Source: Phycisphaerae bacterium (GTDB lineage Bacteria > Planctomycetota > Phycisphaerae > SM23-33). From it: a DNA stretch of 64,000 bases. Of this stretch, positions 26,118 through 34,016 are shown piece after piece. Within the stretch, counting starts at the first letter, position 1; every line of letters starts with the position of its first letter. A model generated the notes under the pieces. That model was not told the DNA's origin. It made no database searches and was given only the letters and a program-made list of their open reading frames with translations. A program made the position numbers and the translations under genes. Location: the NCBI GenBank assembly GCA_011050235.1, contig DRGC01000055.1, forward strand, positions 99,533-163,532. Reading direction: 5' to 3'.

Positions 26118-28589
26118 CTACCGCCAAGCGCTGAGTAGGGCCTTGGCCTGGCTGGCGGCTTCGGTGTCGGGGTACTTCTCGAGGCAGGTCTTGAGCTTGG
26201 CGATGGCCTGATCGGTCATGTTGCGGCTGTGGTACATCTTGGCCAGTTGTACCAGGCCTCTGGCGCGGTCCTCGTCGGACGGAGGAGTCGGCTTCGGCGT
26301 CGAAGGGGTCTCGGCCGCGGCGGCATCATCCGTCTCTTCGGTCGCGGCGGCGTCGTCTGCCTTGTCAGCGGTGATGGCTTTGGTGTCGCCAGGGCGGAGG
26401 ACGGCGACCTGGCCGGTGAACGTCTGGCCGGCAACGGTGTAGGTTCCGGGCCGTTCGGCGCTGATGACGAGGTCGGTCCGCCCCGCGCCGCGGTCGATCC
26501 GCACGCCCAGCAGACCGGGCGGGAGGTCGGTGAGGCGTTGGATGTCCCGGACCTTCCCGGCGCCGGCGATGGACATCACAGTTACGAAATCGACGTTGGT
26601 CCCTTTGCGGCGCGTGATCAGCACGCTGCGGCGGTGGCCGGCCTGGTTGGGGTAGCCTTTGGCGGCGATCAGCTCGGCCGGGGCGCCGGGCAGCAGCGTC
26701 ACCCGCGTGGTCGGGCCGGACCGGCCGGATCGATACGTCAGTTCCACCCGCTCGCCGGGAATACTCGCTCGGTAGACGTCGATGAGGACCCGATAGCCGA
26801 GCCGGTCCGACAGCCTCCCGCCCGCGAGGGGTTTGAAGTCGACGTCGGCTTTGGCCGCTTCGCCGTCGATGTGCAGGGCCAGGTCGTATTGGTGTTCGTT
26901 TGCCGACCGGCAGCGGAAGAAATCGACCACCACCGAATCGACCAGCACAATCGTTCGGTCGAGCGTGACGCCCTCGTAGGCGGTATCGGTCTTGGCCCGG
27001 ACGACCTTGAGGCGCTTGCCGGGCTGGAACAGGACCAATCGACCAAAGGCGGGCTTTTGCTCGGTGTCACCGACCCAGACGTCTTGGTGAACGCCTTGGG
27101 GGTACTGCGAGACCTCGTCGACGGTGACGGTGTTGTGGGCGATGGTCTGCTTGGCCCAACCCAGGTGCCCCTCGTGGCCGTACTTGTAGTCCTTCATATC
27201 CGGCGCGATCACGTGACCGGCGGCGTAGAGGGAAATGCTCAGCAGGTCGGGGTGCGAATGGGCGTTGGCGTACTCGCCGTAGGTGACGGCCACGGCGACG
27301 GCGTCGGGGGCGGCGCTTTGGCGCAGGATGGCGAATCCGCCATTGGGCAGGAGCGTGCAGGCGTTGGTGTGTTGTCCGGTCAGGCCGATTTGGGCGTCGG
27401 CGGCCAGGTCGAACTTGCCGGCCGGCATCTTCGGCGAGACGAACATCAACTCCAGCGGATCGCCGACGGGGGCGCTGCCTAGCCCTTGGTTGAAGATGCG
27501 GGCGTACTTGGGGTCGCGGTAGGCCCGCCAGGCGGCCGCCCAGTAGTGTGCGCGCTTCAGTCGCCCGTCGCCGTCGTTGCCGACCTTGGCCACCGATCCG
27601 TCGCCGAACGTGCGGTAGCAGATGGCGTCGAAGTAGCTCTTGAATACCTTCGGGCCCTTGCGGTCGAACTGCCGGTCAACATCGCTGCCGAGGTCGAGGT
27701 CGCTGCCGCCGAACTCGCCGTGCCAGAGATCCACGCCACTGTGTCGGGCGGCCTCGAGCATCCAACTGTAGAACAGCAGGGAGATGTTGGTATAGCCGAG
27801 CGCCCGCTCGTAGTAGACGCCATCGGCGAGCATGGACCAGGCCATCTGGCTGACGAACCCACCGTGAACGAGGCGCCCGGCGCCATCCCGCTGGCCGTTG
27901 AGGGCACGATCGATCAGGTCGCGGTCGCCAATGCAGAAACCGATCACGCCGGCCCCCGAAGTCCCGGCGATGCGCCAGTTACTACGGTGGGCGTGGTTGC
28001 AGGCGAGCAAGGCCTCGGCGGAGGGCCTGAAGACCTGCTGCTCGATGGCGGTCTTGTCGGCCTCGGTCAACGCGCCGGAGTTATAGATCAGGTCGTAGGC
28101 GCCGCAGGCGTAAGCCGCCCACTGCACCTCTGCCAACGTCGAGTCGGTGGCTTTGCCTTTGTAGTTGCTGACCTGGTAGCTGGGAAAGAGTCTGACGTAG
28201 CCCTTGAGGATCGCCGCGGCCGCCTTGGCCAGTTCGGCCTTGCCGGTCAGCGTGTAGGCCAGGGCGAGCTCGTTGGCCTGACGGGCGACGCGCACGTTGC
28301 GGTTCTTGTTCGCGTTCGGCAGGTCGGGGTTGGCGGCGGCCTGGCGCATCCTGGCCACGAAGGGGCGAAGGTATTTGCGGAGTTTGGCGTCGCGGGCGAT
28401 CCAGGCTCTTAGTTCCTTGATTTCCTTCTGATTGAGAAACAGCCGCGGGTGCGGGGGAAACTCCGTGGGCGGCTCGATGCGGGGGAACTGACCCGCATGC
28501 ATCGTCGCCGTTTGCGCGCCGGCGGGCCGGGGACAGACGATCAGCAATGCAACGAGCGAGATGACCAGCAGCGCGGGGAAGGACTTCAT
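26118..28589 (-). CDS. Secreted heparinase II/III-like polysaccharide lyase with C-terminal TPR-like module
   Basis: An 823-residue exported protein with a signal peptide ending near PAGA-Q. Residues about 40-380 form an alginate-lyase/heparinase alpha-toroid (HPRLFLNQKEIKELRAW; HRSNWRIAGTSGAGVIGFC). A heparinase II/III beta domain follows (GEYANAHSHPDLLSISLYAA; GWAKQTIAHNTVTVDE). It would cleave uronate-containing polysaccharide by elimination at the cell surface or periplasm. The last ~49 residues are a helix-pair (VQLAKMYHSRNMTDQAIAKL) joined through an Asp/Glu/Ala-rich linker. The same tail occurs on the protein at 61025-62164. The ATG at 28589 is set by the signal peptide. Confidence 0.88.
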   Translation of the reverse strand: MKSFPALLVISLVALLIVCPRPAGAQTATMHAGQFPRIEPPTEFPPHPRLFLNQKEIKELRAWIARDAKLRKYLRPFVARMRQAAANPDLPNANKNRNVRVARQANELALAYTLTGKAELAKAAAAILKGYVRLFPSYQVSNYKGKATDSTLAEVQWAAYACGAYDLIYNSGALTEADKTAIEQQVFRPSAEALLACNHAHRSNWRIAGTSGAGVIGFCIGDRDLIDRALNGQRDGAGRLVHGGFVSQMAWSMLADGVYYERALGYTNISLLFYSWMLEAARHSGVDLWHGEFGGSDLDLGSDVDRQFDRKGPKVFKSYFDAICYRTFGDGSVAKVGNDGDGRLKRAHYWAAAWRAYRDPKYARIFNQGLGSAPVGDPLELMFVSPKMPAGKFDLAADAQIGLTGQHTNACTLLPNGGFAILRQSAAPDAVAVAVTYGEYANAHSHPDLLSISLYAAGHVIAPDMKDYKYGHEGHLGWAKQTIAHNTVTVDEVSQYPQGVHQDVWVGDTEQKPAFGRLVLFQPGKRLKVVRAKTDTAYEGVTLDRTIVLVDSVVVDFFRCRSANEHQYDLALHIDGEAAKADVDFKPLAGGRLSDRLGYRVLIDVYRASIPGERVELTYRSGRSGPTTRVTLLPGAPAELIAAKGYPNQAGHRRSVLITRRKGTNVDFVTVMSIAGAGKVRDIQRLTDLPPGLLGVRIDRGAGRTDLVISAERPGTYTVAGQTFTGQVAVLRPGDTKAITADKADDAAATEETDDAAAAETPSTPKPTPPSDEDRARGLVQLAKMYHSRNMTDQAIAKLKTCLEKYPDTEAASQAKALLSAWR

Positions 28590-28645
28590 GGGACGGATCT
28601 TTGAGCGAGAATGTCCCGAATGATTTGCCATGGTCATCCCTGGTC

Positions 28646-29563
28646 TCAGACCACGGGAATCGGATTCGTCCATGCTTTCCGGTTTTCGGCATCGACGACG
28701 ACCGCCCGTACCCATTTCCACTTTGACACATCAGCCGTGAAGCCATTGATGGTTTTGCCGAGCTTCGCCCACCGATTCAGCCGATCCTCCAAGCCGTACT
28801 TGAAGTGAATTCTCGTCACAGGTGAGCACTTCAGAATCGCCTGGCCGTCCACGACCCTGAAGTCCTTTACGGTCGGTCCGCCGGATGCGTAGCAGGCGCC
28901 TGTCCGCAGAGCCTTAAGCACATTGGCCTCGGTCAGCGACGGCATCTTGAGCATGGTCCAAGCGCCGAAGGCCTCCGACCAACCGTGCCGCGGGGCCCAG
29001 TGAGCGTCATCGGATCCGGTGGCGGCCAGGAACATCCCGTGCTCCATGCACTCGGCCCATTCTTCCTCCGCGCAGCCGTGGTCCATGTCGATCTCGGACA
29101 GGGACGTCCATACTTCCACGCCGGCCACATGTTTCAGGCCCACCATTTCCGTGGCGGGGACCAGGCTGACGTCCTTGGGATGGGCAATGATGGCCACCGC
29201 ACCGGCCTTGTGAATATGGTCCAGGCAATCCTGCACGTTCCGCCACATCTTCCGGGGGAAGGGGTAGCCGTGCTTGAGGCCGATGGCGCAGATGTGATAC
29301 TCCACGTTCGGGTTCACCCGCTTGTGGAAGGGCGGATGCACCTCGGCCCCGTTGATCACGATCATCTTCTTATCGGAAAGTCCACTGATGTCGTTGGTGT
29401 TGATGTGGTCGGTGACGGCCAGGACGTTGTACCCGCGCTGGCGGTACATCCGAACGGCGTCCTCGACCCAGACGCCTCCGTCCGATGTTCTCGTGTGGAG
29501 ATGAAAGTTGCCCTTGTACCACTTGCCGGGCAACTCGAACGGGTTGGTGAACTTTGGTTTCAC
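28646..29563 (-). CDS. PHP-domain metal-dependent phosphoesterase-like protein (copy 1)
   Basis: A 305-residue PHP-family protein: NFHLHTRTSDGG (HxH motif), LAVTDH, IIAHPKD and ATGSDDAHW are the metal-binding motifs of polymerase/histidinol-phosphatase-type hydrolases. The start is taken as GTG at 29563 (VKPKFTNPFELPGKW) after a GGAAGG site; no in-frame ATG exists between it and the antisense of the neighbouring gene. It is head-to-head with a paralogue starting at 29700. It lies 56 bp upstream of the heparinase-like gene on the same strand. Substrate unknown. Confidence 0.82.
   Translation of the reverse strand: MKPKFTNPFELPGKWYKGNFHLHTRTSDGGVWVEDAVRMYRQRGYNVLAVTDHINTNDISGLSDKKMIVINGAEVHPPFHKRVNPNVEYHICAIGLKHGYPFPRKMWRNVQDCLDHIHKAGAVAIIAHPKDVSLVPATEMVGLKHVAGVEVWTSLSEIDMDHGCAEEEWAECMEHGMFLAATGSDDAHWAPRHGWSEAFGAWTMLKMPSLTEANVLKALRTGACYASGGPTVKDFRVVDGQAILKCSPVTRIHFKYGLEDRLNRWAKLGKTINGFTADVSKWKWVRAVVVDAENRKAWTNPIPVV
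29512..29542 (+). repeat. Left arm of a 31-bp perfect inverted repeat in the PHP gene pair
   Basis: This segment is the exact reverse complement of 29724-29754. It encodes the shared N-terminal NPFELPGKWYK of both PHP proteins, one on each strand. The arms sit 181 bp apart and enclose both start codons. Confidence 0.95.
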
Positions 29564-29699
29564 AGGAGCCCTTCCGGATGATATTCGTCCGTATGCTTCT
29601 ACTGCAAGACGCCGTGCGGTGTCAACCGAGCGCGGGTCTTGGGCCTTGACGGTTCGGTTTTCTCTTGCCCGGCAGAGCCCTGCGGGTGAGATTGCAGCA

Positions 29700-30596
29700 A
29701 TGAACCGCAAACAACTGTCCAATCCGTTCGAGTTGCCCGGCAAGTGGTACAAGGCCGCCCTGCACACGCACACCAGCTCATCTGACGGTGCGTGGTGGCC
29801 GGAGGTCGTCGCGGCGCTCTATCGAGAGCGAGGGTACGATGTTCTCGCCCTGACCGATCACGAGCGGTCGAACGATATCCGGGGGCTGTCCGGGCCGGGC
29901 TTTCTTGTCATCAACGGTATTGAACTGCATCCCCTGTATCCGGGCCACAAGTGTCGGAATCATCACATTGTTGGCCTTGGTGTTCCGCATGGTTACCCGC
30001 TGTCACGTGCGGCCCAGAAAGATGTCCGCCAGTGCATGCAGCAGATCGAGGACCTCGGCGGCATTGCGATACTCGCCCATCCGCCCGGCGTCGATGTGCG
30101 GCCGCATCTCTATGCGGATATGCCCGGCCTTGCGGCGTTCGAGCTTTGGGCCTCGCACCAACAGGCGACCGGTGGTGGCGATCGAGAGCAACAGTGGGCC
30201 CAGGGGCTTGACGCCGGCATCTACCTGCCGGCCATAGCGACAGACGATGCTCATGAGGAATCGGACGTGGCGACGGCGTGGACCTGGCTGAAGATGAAAT
30301 CGTTGTCGAAGAGATCCGTCCTGTCGGCGATCCGCACCGGCGCCTGCTATGCGTCTACCGGCCCCGAGATAAAGGATTTTCACGTCACGTCCGAGACGGT
30401 CGAATTGCGATGCTCATCCTGTGGGACCATCACGCTCGCCGGCCCGGGCCGGAAGAAAGCCGTGCGTCGGGCGCCGTCGGCGGGCAGAGGGGTCAGCGTG
30501 TTCTCTATCCCGAGGCCCGACTGGTCCTTCGTGCGGGCCGTTGTCACCGACCGGGCCGGTCACCGGGCCTGGACAAATCCCATCTCGCTTGTCTGA
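29700..30596 (+). CDS. PHP-domain metal-dependent phosphoesterase-like protein (copy 2)
   Basis: A 298-residue paralogue of the protein on the opposite strand. Motifs: ALHTHTSSSDGAWW (HxH), LALTDHERSND, ILAHPPGVD, ATDDAHEES. The C-termini also correspond (FVRAVVTDRAGHRAWTNPI versus WVRAVVVDAENRKAWTNPI). The ATG at 29700 is used; frame upstream of it is the antisense of copy 1. The two starts are 136 bp apart, so a shared divergent promoter is likely. It converges with the second ceramidase-like gene 24 bp downstream. Confidence 0.82.
   Translation: MNRKQLSNPFELPGKWYKAALHTHTSSSDGAWWPEVVAALYRERGYDVLALTDHERSNDIRGLSGPGFLVINGIELHPLYPGHKCRNHHIVGLGVPHGYPLSRAAQKDVRQCMQQIEDLGGIAILAHPPGVDVRPHLYADMPGLAAFELWASHQQATGGGDREQQWAQGLDAGIYLPAIATDDAHEESDVATAWTWLKMKSLSKRSVLSAIRTGACYASTGPEIKDFHVTSETVELRCSSCGTITLAGPGRKKAVRRAPSAGRGVSVFSIPRPDWSFVRAVVTDRAGHRAWTNPISLV
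29724..29754 (-). repeat. Right arm of the 31-bp inverted repeat in the PHP gene pair
   Basis: Exact reverse complement of 29512-29542, lying inside the 5' end of the plus-strand PHP gene. Confidence 0.95.
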
Positions 30597-30620
30597 CGTC
30601 TCAGCCGGGCGCGTTGCCGG

Positions 30621-31853
30621 CTACTTGCCGGCTGACTTCAGGTCGTTCAGAAGCTTCAGCATGCCGTCCTTGACGATCTGTTCGACTGACGGGTCCAGGG
30701 GCATTCCGCCGCCGCGTGTGGGGCCGTCCCAGGCCTCATAGCCGCCGGCCGGGCCGAGGTCGTAGTCTTTCTTGGTGGCGATATAACTCGAAAGCCCGTT
30801 GACGTGGTTGAACACGAACGTGTGCTTAAATGGCGACGCTTCGTCCACCCATAACTGGTACTCGGCGAACAGCTCGCCCGTTACGGTCAGGATGCACACG
30901 TCATCGCCAATGGCGACAGCCCGCATGGGAAAATGCAGAAACTGTCGCTCACCATTCTGATTGGCTCGGTGCGGCAGCGAAAGCGTCAGCGAGCGCGATT
31001 TCAGCGGTCCGGGCGCGATGGCCTGATCGGCCTCGAGCGCCTGGGTCACGGCGAAGGCCAACGAAAGCCCCGCCGCATCGCAGGCCGCGAAGCCGCCGCG
31101 CAGCGGATAACCATTAATGTTGCCGCAAGAGCCCTGAGCGAACATGAACACGCCCTCGGGCTGGTCCTTCGCAGCCAGCAGCTTGTGCAGGTGCTTGACG
31201 GCGTAGCCCGGGAAGTCCGGCCCGATCGCCTTGCTGGACCAGTGAACGATCACCGGGTGGGCGGCGTGCGAGAACAACACGCCAATCCGATTTCCTTCTT
31301 CGTCATAGGCGGCCAGCACATCCACCCAAGGCACCACGGCGCCGTCGGGGTTCGGCTCCATGACGATTCGGCCGTTCTTCATGAGGCGGCGGTTGTAACC
31401 GATCTGCGCCGGCGCGCGGCCGACACGTAGCGTAGCGGGCCGGAGGCCATCGGCTGCGGCCTTCACCAGCTCTGCAAGACTACCGGCCAACCATTCCCTG
31501 GATTCAGGGGACAGATGTCGCCCGTCGACGCCCGGGGCGCTGTGCGTTTGGCTTGGGCAGATGAGGATGTTCTCGGCGGGGATGCCGGTGGCGGCGTTGA
31601 TGGCCTTGAGCAACTGCTCGCTGACGGCGTAGTTAACGGTTCCGATATCCAGCGTGACGACGGCCAGGCGCTGCGCGCCCTCGGCCAGCACCAGTGCGCG
31701 GGCGTATAAATCCTGGTAGACCTCCGGCCTGTCTTTCACGCGGGTGATGACCGTTTCGGCAGCGCCGGCCATCAGTGTCTTATCGCTAGTGGACATAGAG
31801 CCGCTCAATGTCAACGCACACAGGACCAGAAAAATCAGAAGAGCATGTTTCAT
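30621..31853 (-). CDS. Secreted neutral ceramidase N-terminal domain-like protein (copy 2)
   Basis: A 410-residue exported protein; MKHALLIFLVLCALTLSGS is the signal peptide. It shares the pattern of the gene at 18769: MAGAAETVITR, ICPSQTHSAPGV, LRVGRAPAQIGYNRR, LFSHAAHPVIVHW, FAQGSCGNINGYPL and a C-terminal FAEYQLWVDEASPFKHTFVF. These correspond to the zinc amidase core of neutral ceramidases. It is shorter than eukaryotic ceramidases and lacks their C-terminal domain. Substrate unknown; an N-acyl or ester group on a glycan or lipid is possible. Confidence 0.82.
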   Translation of the reverse strand: MKHALLIFLVLCALTLSGSMSTSDKTLMAGAAETVITRVKDRPEVYQDLYARALVLAEGAQRLAVVTLDIGTVNYAVSEQLLKAINAATGIPAENILICPSQTHSAPGVDGRHLSPESREWLAGSLAELVKAAADGLRPATLRVGRAPAQIGYNRRLMKNGRIVMEPNPDGAVVPWVDVLAAYDEEGNRIGVLFSHAAHPVIVHWSSKAIGPDFPGYAVKHLHKLLAAKDQPEGVFMFAQGSCGNINGYPLRGGFAACDAAGLSLAFAVTQALEADQAIAPGPLKSRSLTLSLPHRANQNGERQFLHFPMRAVAIGDDVCILTVTGELFAEYQLWVDEASPFKHTFVFNHVNGLSSYIATKKDYDLGPAGGYEAWDGPTRGGGMPLDPSVEQIVKDGMLKLLNDLKSAGK

Positions 31854-32133
31854 TCGATTTTCTCCTATGTGTCAAGCGTGCCTGTTCGCTGAGTCTCGTG
31901 GGTGATCGTTCAAGGATATCCGGGGCATTCAAGGCTGGGAAGCCGAAACCGGGCGCGTGCGGCTCGTCCCCAAGTTCTCCACTCGCCGCCGTAGAGAGGC
32001 AGGCCCCCGGCCCTGCACAAGACAAATACGCACTGTGTCCCCGATTCCCGATTCATACACCTCAACAGTGGCCGCTTTCTTCCCGTCTCCGTTGGCGACG
32101 ATCCTCTTCTCCCAGGGATGGTGCGCCACTGGT

Positions 32134-33519
32134 TCAGGCGCTGCGGGCGTCCAGGAGGCGGACCCAGTCCTCGGCGGCGCCCAAGCGTCGCATTTCGGCG
32201 ATCAGCTTGCGATGCAGTCTCCGGGCCACGTCCGGATGCTTCTTGAAGACATCTCGCCTCTGGTCCGGATCGGCCTTTCGGTCGTACAGCCGCGGCGCGT
32301 GGTCGTGTATCCACACCCCGTATAACCATCGCCGGTCGCTGATCTGCGCAAACTGGCCGTGGCAGGCGGTGATGGCCGTCGATCGCAGAGCTTTCTTCTT
32401 TCCGGCCAGCAGCGGCAACAGCGACTGCCCGTGCAGCCCGCCGGGAACATGTGCCTTGAGGAATTGCAGAACCGTTGGCATCACGTCGACCGGCTGGGCC
32501 AGTTCCCGGCAGGCGGCCCCGGTCTCCTGGCCCGGCATGCGCACCAGGAAGGGGGGGTTGCTGACCGAGTCCAGCAAGGGAACGAACACGTCCGCATCGG
32601 CGCCGGCCAACTTGCCGTCACTGCGGCGGTAGCCCTGATGCTTGCCCACCTGCCCCCCGTCGTTGGGGTAGCCCAGGTAATGGCCGTGATCGCTGATGAA
32701 GATCACCATCGTGTTCCCGGAAAGCCCAAGCAGGTCCACCGTGTCGATCAGCCTGCCGAACCAGCGATCGACCATCGTGCATTCTCCGGCGTACAGGGCC
32801 TGGAGATGCTTGAGTTCATACGCGCCGAACTGCTTGGCCGATCCATACTCGGCCCAGGCGTATGGGACCCCCTTGGCGTCGGGCAGGTACAAATCCCGCG
32901 CCCAGCGCGGCGGGTCCCATGGCTCGTGAGGGTCGAAGGTATCGACGTAGAGAAAGAAGCTCTTGCGCCGGTAATTCTGCGTCAGCCATTCGATCGCCGC
33001 CTGGAATGTCTGCGGCGTGGTCCAGTCCAGTTCCCGCGTCCGTCGCTGCCCCTGACTCCAGATGCCCTTGAAGAACTCCTCCCGGAACCGGATCCGTCCC
33101 TTGCCCGACGGGCTCTTGTAGTCTTTCTCCCCGTAGTAATCGGTCCACCAGATGTCGCCTTCTGAGCCGCGGCTCCAGTGGAACCCGTCGTAGCCGCGCA
33201 TGAACGTCATCCCGCCCGAATGGAACAGATGCGGAGTATCGGCCGATGCGTAGGTGCTGACGCCCTTGGCCTTCAACAACTCGGCCAGGACCACGTCGTC
33301 CGGTTCCAACGCCTGCCACGGACGGGTTGGGTAGCTGTAGAGGCCCGTGATCATGTCGGTCCGCTGGGGAATCGTCGCGAACGACCCCATCCGGAAGTTG
33401 GGGAAGTCCGTCGCCTGGGCGGCGAACCGGTCCAGGGCCGGGGTCTTGATGCCCTTGTTCCCCAGCGCGCCGATGTGATCGCGCCGAAAACTGTCCGACA
33501 TCACCAGTATCACGTTCAT
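32134..33519 (-). CDS. Sulfatase-fold hydrolase with Thr in place of the formylglycine Cys/Ser
   Basis: A 461-residue alkaline-phosphatase-superfamily protein. The N-terminus MNVILVMSDSFRRDHIGALG, FFLYVDTFDPHEPW and ISDHGHYLGYPND are sulfatase-like. The activation motif, normally C/S-x-P-x-R, reads TIPQR with Thr49 at the modified position, followed by TDMITGLY. FGE and anSME act on Cys or Ser, so formylglycine cannot form here. Thr acts directly as nucleophile in phosphodiesterases and phosphatases of the same superfamily, so this protein may hydrolyse a phosphoester or be non-catalytic. No signal peptide is visible. It is 280 bp upstream of the ceramidase-like gene on the same strand. Confidence 0.85.
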   Translation of the reverse strand: MNVILVMSDSFRRDHIGALGNKGIKTPALDRFAAQATDFPNFRMGSFATIPQRTDMITGLYSYPTRPWQALEPDDVVLAELLKAKGVSTYASADTPHLFHSGGMTFMRGYDGFHWSRGSEGDIWWTDYYGEKDYKSPSGKGRIRFREEFFKGIWSQGQRRTRELDWTTPQTFQAAIEWLTQNYRRKSFFLYVDTFDPHEPWDPPRWARDLYLPDAKGVPYAWAEYGSAKQFGAYELKHLQALYAGECTMVDRWFGRLIDTVDLLGLSGNTMVIFISDHGHYLGYPNDGGQVGKHQGYRRSDGKLAGADADVFVPLLDSVSNPPFLVRMPGQETGAACRELAQPVDVMPTVLQFLKAHVPGGLHGQSLLPLLAGKKKALRSTAITACHGQFAQISDRRWLYGVWIHDHAPRLYDRKADPDQRRDVFKKHPDVARRLHRKLIAEMRRLGAAEDWVRLLDARSA

Positions 33520-33554
33520 GTCGTTCTCCGATTGGCTGAGGTGTAGTGCAGAGA

Positions 33555-33788
33555 CTATCCTCTTCGGATCGCCAACGCCAACCCGCGAACACCCAAAGAA
33601 ACACGCCAGTCGTTGGCGGCGTCGGGATCCCCGCGACCCGAAATGAAAATAAAGCCCTCGTTTGGCTTGCGCGCCAGCGTCATGGGCTCGTCCCGGAAGA
33701 AGAGCTCCAGCCCGCCGCCTTTCACCTCGCCGTAGTCCGTAAGGCCGATCGCCGCCCCCGCCCGCCCCGATTCCGGTACCGATGCGAA
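33555..33788 (-). pseudogene. Remnant of a right-handed beta-helix protein gene
   Basis: Minus-strand reading between stops at 33789-33791 and 33555-33557 gives an open stretch without a start codon. It contains IGLTDYGEVKGGGLELFF, then RDEPMTLARKPNEGFIFISG. This matches the interior of large planctomycetal beta-helix proteins (a xTDxG...LELFF...PMxLARxPNEG pattern). Only about 75 codons remain, without the N-terminus or the helix repeats, so it is a truncated leftover. It lies between the Thr-sulfatase and the lower-GC DUF4838 gene. Confidence 0.55.
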
Positions 33789-34016
33789 TTAGGCATTGTG
33801 TCCCTCGATTGGCTCGATTAGAAAGGGTCTTGGCACATGCGGACGATATTCAATGACATCCGGCCATGCAGTATTGGTGGCGCACAGAACTTGATTCTTG
33901 ATCCGGCGCCGCCGGCGGTGCAGAAATAGGTATACAGAGCGGCAACGGTAACTCTCGGCTACCTTGGATTGCCCACGTATGGGGCAATCAGAGAAATGAT
34001 GGAGTAAGGGCTAAGA

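Noticed and set aside
26229..28412. Two long plus-strand open frames
   Set aside because: They are antisense to the heparinase-like gene and read as Val/Gly/Ala-rich shadow sequence.
31854..32133. 66-codon minus-strand frame downstream of the Thr-sulfatase
   Set aside because: It has no ribosome site of note and no family pattern; it may be leftover sequence but cannot be called a gene.
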